64,000 nt of DNA, taken from assembly GCF_036959255.1 (NCBI RefSeq), contig NZ_JAWMTI010000010.1, positions 62,001-126,000 on the forward strand, in the 5' to 3' direction. Below, piece by piece: positions 62,547 through 64,000 of the stretch (positions are counted from its first letter, which is position 1; each line of letters opens with the position of its first letter). The notes below the pieces were generated by a model that saw only the letters and a list, made by a program, of their open reading frames with translations, made no database searches and was not told the DNA's origin. The translations under genes and the position numbers were made by a program. The DNA comes from Olivibacter sp036959255 (GTDB lineage: Bacteria; Bacteroidota; Bacteroidia; Sphingobacteriales; Sphingobacteriaceae).

Positions 62547-63818
62547 TTACTCGATACGTGTAATAAGTATCTTATCAATACGCATGCCGTCCATATCTAC
62601 AACCTCAAGTTCAAAATCATTCCATCTCACTTTTTCGGTCAGGGTAGGAATGTGATCCAATAGTTTTAACAGTAAGCCTCCTAGTGTAGTAAAGTTATTT
62701 GCTTCGGGGGCATCCGACAAATTGAAGTACTTAATAAATTCAAAAATAGGCAATTGGCCGTCGGCTAACCAGGTATTTTCCGTGCGTTGTACAATTTGGT
62801 AATCATTCGCGGGATCTCTTCTGTCGCTTATCAATTCATCTAATATGTCGTTTATAGAAATCAAACCTTGCAGATCGCCATACTCATCTAAAACAATTCC
62901 ATAGCGTTGTTGCGCACTTCGTAATAATTCTAAAACCCGATAGGCTGCCGTATATTCCGATACAAACAAAGCCTTTTTTATATATCGCTTCAGATCCGGC
63001 GAGGAGCTTTGCGTTTCTTCCAAAAAGAGCTCTCTAACGGATACAAGTCCAAGTAATTTATCTAAAGATCCTTCGCATAAAGGATAAACTGAATGCGGGT
63101 AATTGCTAATCTTTGATTTTATGACATCCAAACTATCTGTTACATCAATCCAAACAAGATCCATCCGGTTTGTCATTAACTCACCGGTCCTTCTATCTCC
63201 TAGTGAAAAAACACGTCTAACGAGATCTTGTTCTATTGGCTGTATCTCCCCTCCTTCCGTGCTATCTTTGATTATCGCATTGATTTCCTCCTCTGAAACA
63301 ACCTCCTCGTGATGTTCCTTTATACCAAATAAATTAAAAAACAGATTACTGGTTTTAGTTAATATCCAAATAATTGGTAAGGAGATCTTGGAAAGCAAAA
63401 TCATGGGCATAGCAATAGTCATTGCGATAGTTTCCGGATAGTGCAAACCTATCCGTTTAGGAATTAACTCCCCGAATACAATCGTAAGGTAGGTGATTAA
63501 TAAAACAACTAAAAACACGGCGATCGACTCAGCATAAGGGGCAATTACTTCAATATTGCTTAAGTAAATACCAACGGTTTGTGTTAGACCTTTGCCACTA
63601 AAAAGCCCCGTCAGAATACCGATCAAGGTAATACCTATTTGAACGGTCGACAAAAATGTTGTAGGATTATTAGCCAATGCTAACGCTTTGGCAGCTCCCT
63701 TATCTCCCTTTTTTATGGAAGCTTCCAATTTGAATTTTCTGGTCGAAACCAAGGCTAGCTCGCTCATTGAAAAAAGACCATTGATAAGAATGAGTACGAT
63801 GATGATGACAATTTCCAT
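62547..63818 (-). CDS. Hemolysin C/CorC-CNNM family membrane protein with CBS pair
   Basis: 423 residues from the ATG at 63818 (an earlier TTG at 63830 is possible). DUF21/CNNM membrane domain (about 1-190, four helices; NGLFSMSELALVSTRKFKLE, IVFGELIPKRIGLHYPETIA). Two CBS domains follow (about 205-325; LMTNRMDLVWIDVTDSL, ALFVSEYTAAYRVLELL), then a CorC/HlyC domain (about 340-420). Members export Mg2+/Co2+ or support metal resistance. Single gene, convergent with lat at 21 bases. Confidence 0.93.
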   Translation of the reverse strand: MEIVIIIVLILINGLFSMSELALVSTRKFKLEASIKKGDKGAAKALALANNPTTFLSTVQIGITLIGILTGLFSGKGLTQTVGIYLSNIEVIAPYAESIAVFLVVLLITYLTIVFGELIPKRIGLHYPETIAMTIAMPMILLSKISLPIIWILTKTSNLFFNLFGIKEHHEEVVSEEEINAIIKDSTEGGEIQPIEQDLVRRVFSLGDRRTGELMTNRMDLVWIDVTDSLDVIKSKISNYPHSVYPLCEGSLDKLLGLVSVRELFLEETQSSSPDLKRYIKKALFVSEYTAAYRVLELLRSAQQRYGIVLDEYGDLQGLISINDILDELISDRRDPANDYQIVQRTENTWLADGQLPIFEFIKYFNLSDAPEANNFTTLGGLLLKLLDHIPTLTEKVRWNDFELEVVDMDGMRIDKILITRIE

Positions 63819-63922
63819 TAGTTTATCCAATAAATATAAAGCTTCTGTTATTGCTGCTATATTTAACTAACAAGGGGGCGCTTTATTGGTTTTATACGCC
63901 TTGTCATGTTCCCGGTTCTGAT

Positions 63923-64000
63923 TTAAACGGCGACCTGCCTGCTGTACTTACTCTTGTACTGCATAGGGGAAAGCCCTGTTATGCGTTTGAAGGTTGTTCG
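63923..64000 (-). CDS. AraC-family transcriptional regulator, 3' end only
   Basis: 25 codons plus stop are visible; the rest lies beyond the window. The fragment reads TTFKRITGLSPMQYKSKYS, the end of the second HTH in AraC/XylS regulators (consensus FKR-GxSPxxYR). Frame is open to the window edge. Target unknown. Confidence 0.8.
   Translation of the reverse strand, partial: RTTFKRITGLSPMQYKSKYSRQVAV

Noticed and set aside
1..64000. Insertion sequences, prophage, integrases, toxin-antitoxin or CRISPR-Cas loci
   Set aside because: No transposase, integrase, phage, cas or recognised toxin-antitoxin protein, and no long direct or terminal repeats were found.

Overview
The window looks like chromosomal DNA of a Bacteroidota bacterium, most likely of the Sphingobacteriaceae (Sphingobacterium/Pedobacter/Olivibacter type). 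Reasons: AT-rich, with few Shine-Dalgarno sequences; at least a dozen TAnnTTTG promoter elements, the Bacteroidota -7 box, lie just upstream of genes; a SusC/BtuB-style outer-membrane receptor sits beside surface lipoproteins; an M56 protein carries TonB-plug-like repeats; and PnuC, LpoB/COG3014 and long-form Lgt genes of the Bacteroidota type are present. The genus is inference. I see no insertion sequence, prophage, CRISPR array or integrase, so this reads as core genome with small accessory patches.

Layout. 1-1.6 kb: sigma factor and a membrane-anchored trypsin-like protease with an anti-sigma-like N-terminus (cut by the window edge). 2-8.7 kb: housekeeping genes (purB, NifU-type Fe-S protein, inositol-phosphatase family, lgt, citrate synthase) plus small envelope proteins. 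8.9-10.7 kb: BlaI/BlaR1-type pair with operator dyads. 11-18.2 kb: crotonase, then a TetR-TolC-adaptor-RND efflux operon. 18.3-21.1 kb: DUF2147 protein, two tRNA-Leu genes, RidA, idi, trmN6. 21.2-26.3 kb: sugar-oxidation cluster (MFS permease, GMC oxidoreductase, Gfo/Idh/MocA, gluconate-2-dehydrogenase subunit 3 family). 26.7-32.5 kb: guaB, prfC, and an LpoB/COG3014 envelope operon. 32.7-37.0 kb: cobalamin riboswitch followed by surface lipoprotein, BtuB-like receptor and BtuG-like propeller. 37-40.5 kb: proBA and a tandem universal stress protein. 40.6-48.5 kb: TetR, a candidate small RNA, M23 peptidase, TatD hydrolase, TcdA, a SatD-DUF3307 pair behind a striking repeat operator, EamA transporter and YegP. 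48.6-64 kb: acyl-CoA-dehydrogenase-like flavoprotein, PnuC, AI-2E-family permease, topoisomerase III, MtfA-like peptidase, HxlR/nitroreductase divergon, GapN-like dehydrogenase, paired M16 proteases, a D-cysteine desulfhydrase-like PLP enzyme, lysine 6-transaminase, a CNNM/CorC-type protein and the 3' end of an AraC regulator.

Leads most worth following: (i) the SatD-DUF3307 pair, whose N-terminus resembles a class III nucleotide cyclase core with both metal Asp positions kept, fused to an HTH and preceded by three copies of an ATCCGATATT box; (ii) the riboswitch-controlled three-gene B12 uptake locus; (iii) a candidate ~75-nt small RNA at 41286-41360 with its own promoter and terminator; (iv) the sigma/anti-sigma-protease pair; (v) the sugar-oxidation cluster; (vi) a 59-bp nested dyad between hxlR and a nitroreductase gene. 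Several genes have no usable ATG and appear to start at TTG or GTG.
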